From a virus: 61,208 nucleotides of DNA. This document shows, one piece after another, positions 18,164-25,827 of the stretch. The notes below the pieces were generated by a model. That model did no database searches. It saw nothing but the letters and a program-made list of their open reading frames with translations, and was not told where the DNA came from. The stretch is taken from IMG/VR virus record IMGVR_UViG_3300010330_000002, positions 1-61,208 of that record. One strand, 5' to 3'. The position numbers and the translations under genes were made by a program. Numbering within the stretch: position 1 is the first letter of the stretch; each line of letters begins with the position of its first letter.

Positions 18164-18351
18164 TAGCTGAACTAGGAGCTAGTAGACTCCCATTTATATT
18201 TATAAATTTTTTAAATTTATAAATTAAATAAATGGGAATTTAATATAAATCTTTGATTTATATTTAGAAAATCTTCGATTTTCCTTTTTTATAATGATTA
18301 CTATCATAATCACCTGAGCATACACTAATACTTCGTATTATTGTATCTCAG
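18164..18351. repeat. Run of stem-loops in a gene-free region
   Basis: Within 17940-18366, after the small RNA, several inverted repeats follow one another. They are CTAG-GAG-CTAG at 18172-18182; a long AT-rich stem with arms beginning CCCATTTAT (18189) and ending ATAAATGGG (18236); a perfect 10-bp stem at 18242-18264; a 7-bp stem at 18267-18283 followed by TTTTTT; a 6-bp stem at 18295-18312; and a 16-bp interrupted stem at 18314-18351. No gene is seen. Origin, RNA processing or transcription-barrier roles are all possible. Confidence 0.7.
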
Positions 18352-18366
18352 ATTATTAATATAGCG

Positions 18367-18588
18367 CTAGCCTTCTTTAAGTTTATGTAGCAGATACCCT
18401 CTTGCTATTCCATATCCATAAAATTCTTTATCAGGACATTCTTCTAAATCGCTGATGTAATTTGGAGTAAATCCGAAGGTGCATATCCTCCAAGGAGTTC
18501 GGTAGAATATGCACCTTCTTTCTCCTAATTCACAGCTCTTTATCCACTCTTTGTGGTCTAAAGGATACCCTGGAATCAGTTCTTTCAT
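18367..18588 (-). CDS. Small Cys-containing hypothetical protein (73 aa)
   Basis: Not recognised. It has four spaced cysteines (SCELGERRC, RICTF, EECPD) that could bind metal, and several aromatics. The ATG overlaps the stop of the AAA+ ATPase gene, so it belongs to the same unit and may be its partner. Confidence 0.65.
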   Translation of the reverse strand: MKELIPGYPLDHKEWIKSCELGERRCIFYRTPWRICTFGFTPNYISDLEECPDKEFYGYGIARGYLLHKLKEG

Positions 18589-20117
18589 GTCAAAACCATC
18601 TTGGTGTTCTTGGTCTTGGACTTCTTGGGAATAAAATTAGCTACTCTTGCACGAGTAGTCCCCCACTGTCGCAACGCCTCGATTTCCTCTTTTCTACTGA
18701 TTGACAGAGGAACTGTTACATCACAAATTTCTAAAATATCTTCGGTAGTTACGTCACTTTCTTTATAAAATCCTTTAACTTTTGCTTGTTTCAATACATT
18801 CTCTATTTCCGCGCCTGTGTACCCCTCTGTTGCTGCTACGATCTTCTTTAGTGAAAATGTTTTCACATCCAGTTTGAGTTTATTCATATGAATTTTGATT
18901 ATCTCTTCCCGTTCTGTTTTCAATGGCAAATCTACAAACCAAAGTTCGTCTATCCTTCCTTTTCGTTCGAGTTCTGGAGGCAAAGCATGAACATTGTTTA
19001 CAGTGAAAGCAAAGAATACTGGGGCCTCGGTCTCCTGCATAAAGTACAGAAAAGAACCTATCACTCTTGCTGTGGTCCCTGCATCCGTAGAGTCTGACGA
19101 CCCCACTCCACTTAATGCTTTTTCTGCCTCGTCTATCATAACGATAGCAGGAGCCTGGGCCTCGATTTCTTTCAACACTCTTCTTGTATTTTCTTCTGTT
19201 TCCCCTAACCTAGAAGCAAATAGACTCCCTACATCTACTCTTAACAGTGGAACGTTGAATAGGTTAGCCAGAATCTTACAGCTTAGGGTCTTTCCTGTTC
19301 CTGGAACTCCTGCTAATAACATGCCTTTAGGGACAGGTACTTTCTTTGCGATAGCTTCCGCTCTGTTATTAAATACTTTGGCAGACATCATGGCCCACTC
19401 TCTAAAAGCATGTAATCCTCCTAAATCGTTGATAGTATCCTGCGGAGCTAGGTATTCTATCATCCCATTTTTCCTGACTTTCTCTGCTTTCAGTTTTTGT
19501 AAAGTATTCAAATTCAATTTACCTTTGCCTTGTACCAGAACTGTCCTAAATGCGAGGTCTGCTTCATATTTGGTTAACCCTGTAAGATATTCCGCAGCCT
19601 GTTTGCACTTTGATTTTGTTATCTTGATGTTATTGTTTTTGGTTATATGTTCGATCAATTCGAGCAGTTCTTCTTGAGTGGGCAGAGGAATATCTATCAA
19701 CCCACAATATTGGGAAATTTCCTCTGGCAAATTGAAACTGCCCTGCATTATACACGTAGCGAACGAATCTGAGTTGGCTATGTTTCTAAAGTAAGTGATC
19801 ATAAGAGGCAAATTAAACCTCTCGTCTATGAATCTGTGAAAATTGGTTAGCAGATAAATGTTTGGTTCGGTGTCTGATGCAATATGTCTCAAAATGTCTA
19901 AGTAGTTTGAATGGTTGCCGTTTACTCCTTCTATCGGGTCCCATACTTTTAGTTCATATCCTTTACTTTCTAAGTCTGGCGGCGCAGACTTTGCCTCTTT
20001 TAATTCTCTATTCAATTCCTTTACAGTATCCGTAACCAGGCTTATCACTCTTTCAGTTTCAATGGAATTGATTGCAATGATTTTATACCTGCTTTTTATC
20101 ATTGTTTTTAGCATCAT
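18585..20117 (-). CDS. Ycf46-like AAA+ ATPase
   Basis: 510 residues. The N-terminal 230 residues form an alpha/beta domain resembling a degenerate ATPase module (IYLLTNFHRF; a helical lid), as in Ycf46-type proteins. The AAA+ domain follows, with Walker A GVPGTGKT, Walker B IVMIDEAEKA, and a sensor and second-region segment (NNVHALPPELERKGRIDE) with the expected arginines. No protease or membrane domain is attached. The ATG at 20117 overlaps the upstream stop (ATGA). Its neighbours, a DUF2997-like protein and Cys-rich small proteins, recall the bacterial and cyanobacterial ycf46 neighbourhood. Substrate unknown; it presumably remodels a protein or protein-DNA complex. Confidence 0.82.
   Translation of the reverse strand: MMLKTMIKSRYKIIAINSIETERVISLVTDTVKELNRELKEAKSAPPDLESKGYELKVWDPIEGVNGNHSNYLDILRHIASDTEPNIYLLTNFHRFIDERFNLPLMITYFRNIANSDSFATCIMQGSFNLPEEISQYCGLIDIPLPTQEELLELIEHITKNNNIKITKSKCKQAAEYLTGLTKYEADLAFRTVLVQGKGKLNLNTLQKLKAEKVRKNGMIEYLAPQDTINDLGGLHAFREWAMMSAKVFNNRAEAIAKKVPVPKGMLLAGVPGTGKTLSCKILANLFNVPLLRVDVGSLFASRLGETEENTRRVLKEIEAQAPAIVMIDEAEKALSGVGSSDSTDAGTTARVIGSFLYFMQETEAPVFFAFTVNNVHALPPELERKGRIDELWFVDLPLKTEREEIIKIHMNKLKLDVKTFSLKKIVAATEGYTGAEIENVLKQAKVKGFYKESDVTTEDILEICDVTVPLSISRKEEIEALRQWGTTRARVANFIPKKSKTKNTKMVLT
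18852..18865. promoter_or_regulatory. Variant palindrome TGAAAATGTTTTCA (in AAA+ gene)
   Basis: One central base differs from the exact site (CG to TG). It encodes KTFS near the C-terminal part of the AAA+ ATPase. Flanks G and C extend the palindrome as in most exact copies. Confidence 0.65.
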
Positions 20118-20248
20118 CCACACCATCCTTTCTTACAATTTTTGCAGTTTTTGATGGGGCATTGATCACATTCATCAATCCACATTTCTATTTTAGTGCC
20201 CCTTACCACCAATACTACTTCTTTATGATCTTTACTGTCTCCTCGCAT
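20114..20248 (-). CDS. Cys-rich microprotein (about 44 aa)
   Basis: Its C-terminal third carries CDQC, then NCKNC and a final WC, six cysteines that could hold zinc or an iron-sulphur cluster. I take the ATG at 20248; the frame is open to 20323. The stop overlaps the AAA+ start, so translation is coupled. In ycf46-type loci a small ferredoxin-like gene is often near, which makes a redox or metal role plausible but unproven. Confidence 0.55.
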   Translation of the reverse strand: MRGDSKDHKEVVLVVRGTKIEMWIDECDQCPIKNCKNCKKGWCG

Positions 20249-20385
20249 AATGGTTTCTCTTCCAATGCCACGCCCAGTTTGTTTACTATTTCTTCTATCG
20301 GCTGTCTGCATTCTTCCCCCCAAAATCCTTCTCCTTTGACTGTTACTGTCCCATCCTTGTTAATTTTTATGTTGATCGTCGGCAT
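20215..20385 (-). CDS. DUF2997-like small protein (56 aa)
   Basis: A clean short frame with TAGGAGGT before the ATG at 20385. It starts MPTINIKINKDGTVTVKGEG and continues FWGEECRQPI, matching the DUF2997 pattern of a beta-hairpin, then GF.G..C, then a helix. DUF2997 genes travel with ycf46 ATPases and DUF1257 genes in bacteria. Function of the family is unknown. It overlaps the next gene slightly. Confidence 0.75.
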   Translation of the reverse strand: MPTINIKINKDGTVTVKGEGFWGEECRQPIEEIVNKLGVALEEKPLCEETVKIIKK

Positions 20386-20689
20386 CTTCTTCACCTCCTA
20401 GAATAAATACTCTGCTAGTAATGAATATTTGTCTTTCTTTGAACATATTCAAATATATGATAATCCTATCAGCGGGATAAGACGTAGATTGAAAATACCT
20501 TACAGGAATATCGAATATGGACGAAACTTCCGCTCCTCCAAATAACTTTCTTAGAGATTTAGTAGCGAGGATTTCTTTCGGCAGCACCCCGTATGACTTA
20601 AAAGCCTCATCAATCATGTATCTGAGCCTTATTATAAAATCGTCTCTTTTTGGCTCTTTTAATTTTACTGCCTGATTCATTTTGTACAT
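20360..20689 (-). CDS. Hypothetical protein (109 aa)
   Basis: Not recognised. Basic N-terminal helix, then a beta-rich second half with IIIYLNMFKERQIFI. GAGGAGGG precedes the ATG at 20689; the ATG at 20713 lacks a good site. Its end overlaps the DUF2997-like start. Confidence 0.65.
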   Translation of the reverse strand: MYKMNQAVKLKEPKRDDFIIRLRYMIDEAFKSYGVLPKEILATKSLRKLFGGAEVSSIFDIPVRYFQSTSYPADRIIIYLNMFKERQIFITSRVFILGGEEDADDQHKN

Positions 20690-20706
20690 CTTGTTTCCCT
20701 CCTCTA

Positions 20707-20970
20707 TTAGCATTGTATTATCACCTCGTCTCTACTAACATTTTGGCGGACGCCTCCAGTTTGTTCTACCAAATAATCTGCAATTAAATCAGTAACATAA
20801 GGCACATCTATATTGTCATACTTTAACTTTTCGTTTTCTATTCTTATGGGCCTAAAAAGTAACTTTGAAGTGAAAACGTTTTCACTTGCTTCTTTGTAAC
20901 CCTTGCGCAGGGCCACTTGTTTAAACACATGCGGGTCTACTCTTAATTCTACTTCTACTATTCTGCTCAT
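20707..20970 (-). CDS. Hypothetical protein, possibly DUF1257-like (87 aa)
   Basis: It begins MSRIVEVELRVDPHVFKQVA and has a later helix DLIADYLVEQTGG. The opening strand, helix and GY motif vaguely recall DUF1257 (Ycf35), which sits beside ycf46 and DUF2997 elsewhere, but it is short and the match is weak. A dispersed palindrome encodes ENVFT in its first third. Confidence 0.6.
   Translation of the reverse strand: MSRIVEVELRVDPHVFKQVALRKGYKEASENVFTSKLLFRPIRIENEKLKYDNIDVPYVTDLIADYLVEQTGGVRQNVSRDEVIIQC
20871..20884. promoter_or_regulatory. Dispersed palindrome TGAAAACGTTTTCA
   Basis: Exact copy with G/C flanks, giving a 16-bp palindrome. It lies inside the 87-residue gene at 20707-20970. Confidence 0.8.
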
Positions 20971-20979
20971 CTTACCCTC

Positions 20980-21423
20980 CTACCACCATATAGTTTGTTT
21001 AGTTCTTGTAATCAATTCTAACATACTGTTTTTAGTGATAAACGCTTTTCCTGACGTTCTTATCCATAGACTAGGAGCTTCTTTTACTCTCATCAAAACC
21101 TGGGGAGTATTGTCTAATTCAATGAAACCATAGTTGGATTGAGTGGGCCTGCCCCACTTTATAACTCTAGTAGTAAGAACCAAAGTCAGATCAGGCGGTG
21201 CGTCTAATTTACAAACCACTCTGGTTATATAGGGATAGCTAGAGCAGTCTTTTTTGTACACCAACCATTCTCTTGGGAATATATAGTTTACGTGGTTGCG
21301 GACCCACTTCAATCCTTTTTGTTTGATCTTTTTTAGATCACAAGAGTAAAGGAAACCCACACTCAGCCTTATGGATGATCTGCTTGAGGTAGAAAGCGTT
21401 CCTCTGCTGAATTGGATTTCCAT
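20980..21423 (-). CDS. Hypothetical protein (147 aa)
   Basis: Not recognised. Basic, Ser/Thr-rich start, then strand-rich segments (RVVCKLD, TLVLTTRVIKW) suggesting a beta fold. No motif seen. It sits in the leftward operon below the 22712 promoter. Confidence 0.65.
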   Translation of the reverse strand: MEIQFSRGTLSTSSRSSIRLSVGFLYSCDLKKIKQKGLKWVRNHVNYIFPREWLVYKKDCSSYPYITRVVCKLDAPPDLTLVLTTRVIKWGRPTQSNYGFIELDNTPQVLMRVKEAPSLWIRTSGKAFITKNSMLELITRTKQTIWW

Positions 21424-21431
21424 AATAACTC

Positions 21432-22073
21432 CTACTCATCATCAAAATTTAATTCCTCTAACTCCTCATCGGACTCTGGCTCATCCTCTCCTATAGGCTC
21501 GTCTGCCAACAAGAACTCTTGGCAGATATATTCGAGGGCGGCTCCCGTGCTATCTGTCCCTACTGCCTCTTTTGCTTTGTCTATTGCCTGTTTTACAATC
21601 TCGTACTGATCCTCAATCAAGCTAAACGTTAGCTTAGTAATGGTAACCTCTTTTTTCGGGGCCAGGTTTTTCCTAAGTTGCTTGACTGTTTCTTTGACCT
21701 CGTTAAACGTCATGTTGGGTGCTTTTTTCAATAACCTGTCTATTTCTTTCTTGTCGTCCAGCAAGCTGATTTCCTTAAATTTGGTCCACGATACACTTAG
21801 AATTACATCTTTGGGAATATTATACTTTGCTATAGTCTCTCCCATTTGGGCGTACCACAAAGCAATCCGATACTCCAAATTCAACTCGGATTCTGCATAG
21901 TCTTTGAAGGTTTCGTATCCCCATTGGACGAACTGTTCCTTGCTTTTTACTTCGTGGAGCTTCAAATACAAATCATATCTGCTGTCATCAATACTCCGAA
22001 TGAGGTCTTTGATTTCCTCTCGGATACTAACCTTTGCCTTTTTCTCCATCTTTACGCTCTTTTTCTTTGCCAT
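21432..22073 (-). CDS. Putative DNA-binding protein with acidic tail (213 aa)
   Basis: A basic N terminus is followed by a helical core with LYLKLHEVKSKEQFVQWGY and FKDYAESELNL, then a WTKFKEIS segment and an acidic tail ending LEELNFDDE. The helical pattern resembles phage proteins sometimes labelled ParB/KorB-like, in which these helices form an HTH. No enzyme motif is present. With abundant dispersed palindromes in the genome, this is one of few encoded candidates to bind DNA specifically. Assignment is tentative. Confidence 0.6.
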   Translation of the reverse strand: MAKKKSVKMEKKAKVSIREEIKDLIRSIDDSRYDLYLKLHEVKSKEQFVQWGYETFKDYAESELNLEYRIALWYAQMGETIAKYNIPKDVILSVSWTKFKEISLLDDKKEIDRLLKKAPNMTFNEVKETVKQLRKNLAPKKEVTITKLTFSLIEDQYEIVKQAIDKAKEAVGTDSTGAALEYICQEFLLADEPIGEDEPESDEELEELNFDDE

Positions 22074-22083
22074 TTTTATCCTC

Positions 22084-22275
22084 CTATTGTTTTTGAACTA
22101 GCTTAGTATATCGGCTGCTGTTGGGGAACGCATACTTAACACCCTCCAGTTTGAAGAAGGCGAACCCGCTCCTAAAGCAACCAGTTTCCGCTACTCGTCC
22201 AGACCATACTCCTGACAACTTCTTGTTTTTCGGGTACTGCACTTCCACAGTAACCACATCTCCCTTTCGTAACAT
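22084..22275 (-). CDS. Small beta-rich protein (63 aa)
   Basis: Not recognised. LRKGDVVTVEVQYP and a following GRVAE segment resemble an SH3-like or KOW-like barrel. AAAGGAGGT precedes the ATG. Its start overlaps the upstream stop. Confidence 0.65.
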   Translation of the reverse strand: MLRKGDVVTVEVQYPKNKKLSGVWSGRVAETGCFRSGFAFFKLEGVKYAFPNSSRYTKLVQKQ

Positions 22276-22634
22276 TATTTCACCTCCTTTACTCTGTATT
22301 GGTAGTAAGTAGTTACTTTCTTGATGAGCTTGTTGAGTTCTGCTGGCAAGAAGAATTTCTTAACTGCTGATGTAACTTTGATCACTTTTACCAGTTCTTT
22401 CTTGGGGAGCCTGGTCGCAACTTTCAAAGGATCATACTCTACTCTCTCATTCTCTCCGACCACCAATTCATATTTTTTGCCGTCATGAGTGGCGTAATAC
22501 GTCCCTGCTGCTAAAGGTATCTCCTCGAATTCAGCCCTAAGTTGTTTTTGTCTAGCCTGGAGTTCTTTGATCTGCGTATCCAGGTAACAATACTCTCCTA
22601 TCTTCTTTTTAATATTATTGTTTTTTCTATTCAT
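22275..22634 (-). CDS. First gene of the leftward unit, hypothetical (119 aa)
   Basis: A coiled-coil-like N terminus (YLDTQIKELQARQKQLRAEF) is followed by a beta region with a HDGKKYELVVGEN hairpin. It resembles small phage coiled-coil proteins encoded near replication genes. I chose the ATG at 22634 for its AAAGGAGGT site. Upstream is the leftward promoter at 22684-22712. Confidence 0.7.
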   Translation of the reverse strand: MNRKNNNIKKKIGEYCYLDTQIKELQARQKQLRAEFEEIPLAAGTYYATHDGKKYELVVGENERVEYDPLKVATRLPKKELVKVIKVTSAVKKFFLPAELNKLIKKVTTYYQYRVKEVK

Positions 22635-22683
22635 TACATAACCTCCTTTCATCATTGAAAATTTTGGGTTTGCTTTGGCAGAA

Positions 22684-22712
22684 AATTTAAGATTTGAAAA
22701 TCCATTTGTCAA
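22684..22712 (-). promoter_or_regulatory. Leftward early promoter
   Basis: Minus-strand TTGACA (22712-22707), a 17-base spacer and TAAATT (22689-22684). It drives the operon from 22634 down to 18367. Its -35 box overlaps that of the rightward promoter at 22706. Confidence 0.72.
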
Positions 22713-22734
22713 GCAAAAATTTTTTGGATAGAAT
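22706..22734 (+). promoter_or_regulatory. Rightward promoter sharing the -35 box
   Basis: TTGTCA (22706-22711), a 17-base spacer and TAGAAT (22729-22734). Its -35 hexamer and the leftward one occupy the same seven bases, so one polymerase should exclude the other. It drives the terminase-small-subunit-like gene. Confidence 0.65.
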
Positions 22735-22761
22735 CAAATCATTGAAATCATGGAGGAAAAA

Positions 22762-23196
22762 ATGAAAACGTTTTCACTTTTGCCATCAACCGAACCAAAA
22801 CAATTTTCCGATGAAGAACTGGATGGGTTTGATCTTCTTCCTCAGTCCTGGAAGACATTCGCCATTGAATATTTGAAGCATCGACGACCTATTCGAGCAG
22901 CAAAAAACGCAGGATTCAAAGACCCCAAAAAAATGGCGAAACGCCTGCTCCATAACGAGAAAGTAAAGCGTTATATGGAATACGAACAGGAAAGGATGAG
23001 AGAGCTAGCTCGAATAGATCGGGAGTATATAGTCTTAAAACTTAAAGAGGTAGCAGAAAGTGGCGCAAAAACGAGCGACCGACTCCAAGCTTTGAATTTG
23101 CTTGCCAGAATCGAGGGCCTACTCCAAGACAAAGCTCCTCAGCAGCCTCCTGTCCTCCTCTTTAACTTCCAGGGCTTAAAGGTAGACGATAAATAA
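22762..23196 (+). CDS. Terminase small subunit-like protein
   Basis: 144 residues. The core SWKTFAIEYLKHRRPIRAAK, then AGFKDPKKMAKRLLHNEKVK, follows the pattern of small terminase HTH domains (aromatic, helix, repeated alanines, AG..., LL.N..V). A helical oligomerisation part and a Pro-rich tail follow. Start is ATG 22762 with GGAGG six bases before it, rather than the ATG at 22750. Its codons 1-5 (MKTFS) are the dispersed palindrome itself. It lies 12 kb from the large subunit, which lowers certainty. Confidence 0.68.
   Translation: MKTFSLLPSTEPKQFSDEELDGFDLLPQSWKTFAIEYLKHRRPIRAAKNAGFKDPKKMAKRLLHNEKVKRYMEYEQERMRELARIDREYIVLKLKEVAESGAKTSDRLQALNLLARIEGLLQDKAPQQPPVLLFNFQGLKVDDK
22763..22776. 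promoter_or_regulatory. Dispersed palindrome TGAAAACGTTTTCA over a start codon
   Basis: Exact copy starting at the second base of the ATG at 22762 and about 22 bases beyond the expected transcription start of the rightward promoter. A bound protein would block both elongation and ribosome entry. Confidence 0.8.
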
Positions 23197-23202
23197 GTAG
23201 GT

Positions 23203-23231
23203 TTGCGAAAAATTTTTGAGGCCTGTAAAAT
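23203..23231 (+). promoter_or_regulatory. GGTTTGC-type promoter 1
   Basis: TTGCGA (23203-23208), a 17-base spacer and TAAAAT (23226-23231), preceded by GGT and followed by GGCCAAAA at the expected start site. A hairpin GGCCTG/CAGGCC spans the -10. One of four related promoters in 23.2-27.7 kb. Confidence 0.6.
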
Positions 23232-23262
23232 CAGGCCAAAATTTCGGAAAGGAGGAATCGAA

Positions 23263-23526
23263 ATGGCTTATTGTCGATGGGGGCCAAACAGTGATGTTTA
23301 TGTTTATCGTGGTTTTTCAGGATCGTGGTGGGGGTTCATTGCCAGACGTAATTTGCCTTTGCCTAATGGCGAAGACTGGTTTAAGTGTAGTTCTTTAGAA
23401 GAACTACAGCAGAAATTAACTGAACTGAGGGAACTTGGTTACAAAATACCTGATAGAACTTTTGAAAGAATTGGAAAGGAGGTAGATGATGGAGTTCTTA
23501 GAAGAATTGAAAGAGAAAGGATTTAA
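23263..23526 (+). CDS. Hypothetical protein (87 aa)
   Basis: Not recognised. Aromatic N-terminal half (CRWG, YRGFSGSWWGF), then a helix LEELQQKLTELRELGY. The shape suggests a small beta sheet packed on a helix. GGAAAGGAGG precedes the ATG. First gene after promoter 1; its end overlaps the next gene. Confidence 0.7.
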   Translation: MAYCRWGPNSDVYVYRGFSGSWWGFIARRNLPLPNGEDWFKCSSLEELQQKLTELRELGYKIPDRTFERIGKEVDDGVLRRIERERI

Positions 23527-25111
23527 GTCTCAAAAGCTAATAGGGATTGTTGCTATTAAATGTAAAGACTTGCAACTATTTCTGCCCGAGGGCATTTACT
23601 GCCCACCTACTGCTTTTTACAACGGTAAGCAAGTTTATTTATTGCGGGAGCCTTACAATCCGTGGGGCGGCCTTCCAAAGATGGCCCCAGCAGCTTGGGA
23701 AGACGTAGTTGCTGAGGTTTTTAACTATCACAACGAAGCAGTAATAAGAGCTTGCCCAGAAACGCCTCGTCATGGCGTATTGCCAAATGTAATAGTAGAA
23801 AGAGAAGACTGGGATAAACTTTACGCACTCATGCCTCCTTGTGAGGCAGTAATTCAGCCTTTTCTTAAAGACACAAATAACGTTGTGGCTAATGACAAGT
23901 TTATGTCAATTGGGCTAGGCCACGACGGAGCTACAAACAGATCGCCGACTACATTGTCTTTTCCTTTCAAACTAAATTATCGGCTAAGGAATACTGTTTC
24001 TCTGGCAGGAGAGGACGTTGATAATACGGAATTAGAGTTCTTGATTGACCAGTACATGGGAGTTTATTTGGTACAAATAAGGCGGGCAGCATCCGCACCC
24101 TATGTACCTATCTGCGGCAGGGGTAAGTGGCAAGGATTTGGGTTCAATGGGGAGCCACTAAGCCCGTATATTCTAATCGAGGGCTTGGAAGGGTTAGAGG
24201 AAATAGAAAACCTACAAGAAAGGACGGCAATTGTCCACATTGGGGGGAGTTTCAATTCCCACGCTGCGGCGTGGGCAAGACAAAAGAATTTTCCCTACCT
24301 CATACTAGACGATGAGAAATCTCTGGATGACGTTCTAAAAGCAAGAAAGCTCTACAGTAATGGATTTATGGTAGATACCAGGCCGTACAAAGAGCCGAAA
24401 AGAAAGAGTTATTCCTTTCCCGAAATCTTTCGGTTGGGGGCTAGATGCGGAGAAATATATTTTCCCACGACTTTACAAAAAGTAAAAGATTGGGTAGAGG
24501 GAGGGACCCTCCTTTTCATGTCATATGCCAGTGGCTGGCCTCATAACAAGAAAGCCGTATTTGCCGCTGGCATATACGCAAAGATCATTCCTAAAATAGC
24601 AATTATGTTATGTCTAGGTGAAGCTAGACATAAAACAAGGCGGAGCCATAGACATAAATATCCACTTGTACAAGAATTTCTAAAGGAGGATTTTCCTGCT
24701 AACAGTAGTGGCAGGATAAAACTCTATAATCACTTTATTTTCATTAGCGACAAGCTCGGTAGCCCCGATTATTTGAACCTGGCTTCGGAGTTGGAAAATA
24801 TGTTTTTTCAAGAAACCTGGGAAGAATCGTACGGGGGGAAGAGGTGGGGAAGAATAACTTCCTTGGCTAAAAAGGCGCTTAAAGCGCAAACAAACTCTGC
24901 AATAATCAATTCGGTCAACCTTTTGGTAAATGCACTGCACAATAGCAACTGGTTCCTTGACAAGCTGGTAGATATAGCATATTTCAATGCAATAGCTTGT
25001 CCGGAAAACAATACCCAGCACTATTTCTTAGCAGCTAACACGGCTTTAGGACTGGTAAACAGAATTCATCTGATAGAAAGAAAGGGGGAAAGTTATGAAA
25101 AGAAAATCTAG
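23489..25111 (+). CDS. PEP-utiliser/ATP-grasp-like protein, function unknown (540 aa)
   Basis: The middle holds IVHIGGSFNSHAAAWARQ (His258), close to the phosphohistidine segment GG.tSHaA..AR of PEP synthase, PPDK and rifampicin phosphotransferase swivel domains. Before it, ELEFLIDQYMGVYLVQIRRA resembles the end of their ATP-binding domain. A classical PEP-binding TIM barrel is not evident; the C-terminal 250 residues are unrecognised. GGAGG precedes ATG 23489. The next, overlapping gene is a Cys-based phosphatase. A phosphoryl-transfer role on an unknown substrate is possible; it could also be a catalytically dead relative. Confidence 0.6.
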   Translation: MEFLEELKEKGFKSQKLIGIVAIKCKDLQLFLPEGIYCPPTAFYNGKQVYLLREPYNPWGGLPKMAPAAWEDVVAEVFNYHNEAVIRACPETPRHGVLPNVIVEREDWDKLYALMPPCEAVIQPFLKDTNNVVANDKFMSIGLGHDGATNRSPTTLSFPFKLNYRLRNTVSLAGEDVDNTELEFLIDQYMGVYLVQIRRAASAPYVPICGRGKWQGFGFNGEPLSPYILIEGLEGLEEIENLQERTAIVHIGGSFNSHAAAWARQKNFPYLILDDEKSLDDVLKARKLYSNGFMVDTRPYKEPKRKSYSFPEIFRLGARCGEIYFPTTLQKVKDWVEGGTLLFMSYASGWPHNKKAVFAAGIYAKIIPKIAIMLCLGEARHKTRRSHRHKYPLVQEFLKEDFPANSSGRIKLYNHFIFISDKLGSPDYLNLASELENMFFQETWEESYGGKRWGRITSLAKKALKAQTNSAIINSVNLLVNALHNSNWFLDKLVDIAYFNAIACPENNTQHYFLAANTALGLVNRIHLIERKGESYEKKI

Positions 25112-25661
25112 TATATGTACTTGTAACAGTTTTGGGCTTACCCATGCATTTACTGTAGAAAACCTTGAATTTTTTGGTGGCGGGATAAGATATCTAAATC
25201 TTGATGACTATGATCTGGTACTCAACGCCAGCGGTGTCCCTGCAACAACTAGAGTCAAAGGTAATGGGAAAGCTAGAGAGTTATTTCCCAGTCTTTTTTC
25301 TATCAAAACTGATGCAGCGGTTATTGAGATAGATTGGCCAGATGGATCAGTTCCTCCTCTCCCCAGGGAATGGTGGATTAACCTAGTAAACAAATTAAAA
25401 AGAATATCTGCTTCCCCATTTAGAATAGCTTGCTGTTGTGTTGGGGGGCATGGGAGAACGGGGACAATGTTAAGTATTTTTGCGGGGCTACTAAACCAGG
25501 GTAAAGATCCTGTAGCCTTCGTGAGGCGGAACTACTGTCCCAGAGCAGTAGAAAGCTTATCCCAAAAAACTTACATCGAGATGGTGACCGGAAAGGAGGT
25601 GAGAGCGAAAATAGAGAAATACGTATGGTACGGAGGAGGTGATATACACGAAATGTATTAG
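25095..25661 (+). CDS. Cys-based protein or dual-specificity phosphatase-like
   Basis: 188 residues. The signature CVGGHGRTG places Cys115 and Arg121 in the C-x5-R P-loop of tyrosine and dual-specificity phosphatases, and an Asp in IDWPDG (80-83) sits where the general acid is expected. GGGGG precedes the ATG. Overlaps of 17 and 23 bases link it to both neighbours. Substrate could be protein, RNA 5' ends or a small phosphate. Pairing with a phosphotransferase-like protein suggests opposed reactions, as inference. Confidence 0.8.
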   Translation: MKRKSSICTCNSFGLTHAFTVENLEFFGGGIRYLNLDDYDLVLNASGVPATTRVKGNGKARELFPSLFSIKTDAAVIEIDWPDGSVPPLPREWWINLVNKLKRISASPFRIACCCVGGHGRTGTMLSIFAGLLNQGKDPVAFVRRNYCPRAVESLSQKTYIEMVTGKEVRAKIEKYVWYGGGDIHEMY

Positions 25662-25827
25662 ATGTAATTTGATGATGTTCAGAGTAAAAGAATTAACTTA
25701 CAAATGCCCGCTTTGCGGGGATGAACTAGACCTAAAGGAGGTAGAAAAAGATGATACAAGTAAGAGAGAAAGACGGCGCACTACACGTACAGGCAACAAA
25801 AGACGAAGCTCTAAACTCAAGCCCTAA
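25639..25827 (+). CDS. Zinc-ribbon microprotein (62 aa)
   Basis: CIRC near the start and CPLC about 17 residues later form a four-Cys ribbon, followed by a very basic tail (RERRRTTR, KRRSSK). The GTG at 25639 is only two bases after GGAGG, so the exact start is unsure, but a later start would lose the first Cys pair. The tail overlaps the next gene by 77 bases in another frame. Confidence 0.55.
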   Translation: MIYTKCIRCNLMMFRVKELTYKCPLCGDELDLKEVEKDDTSKRERRRTTRTGNKRRSSKLKP

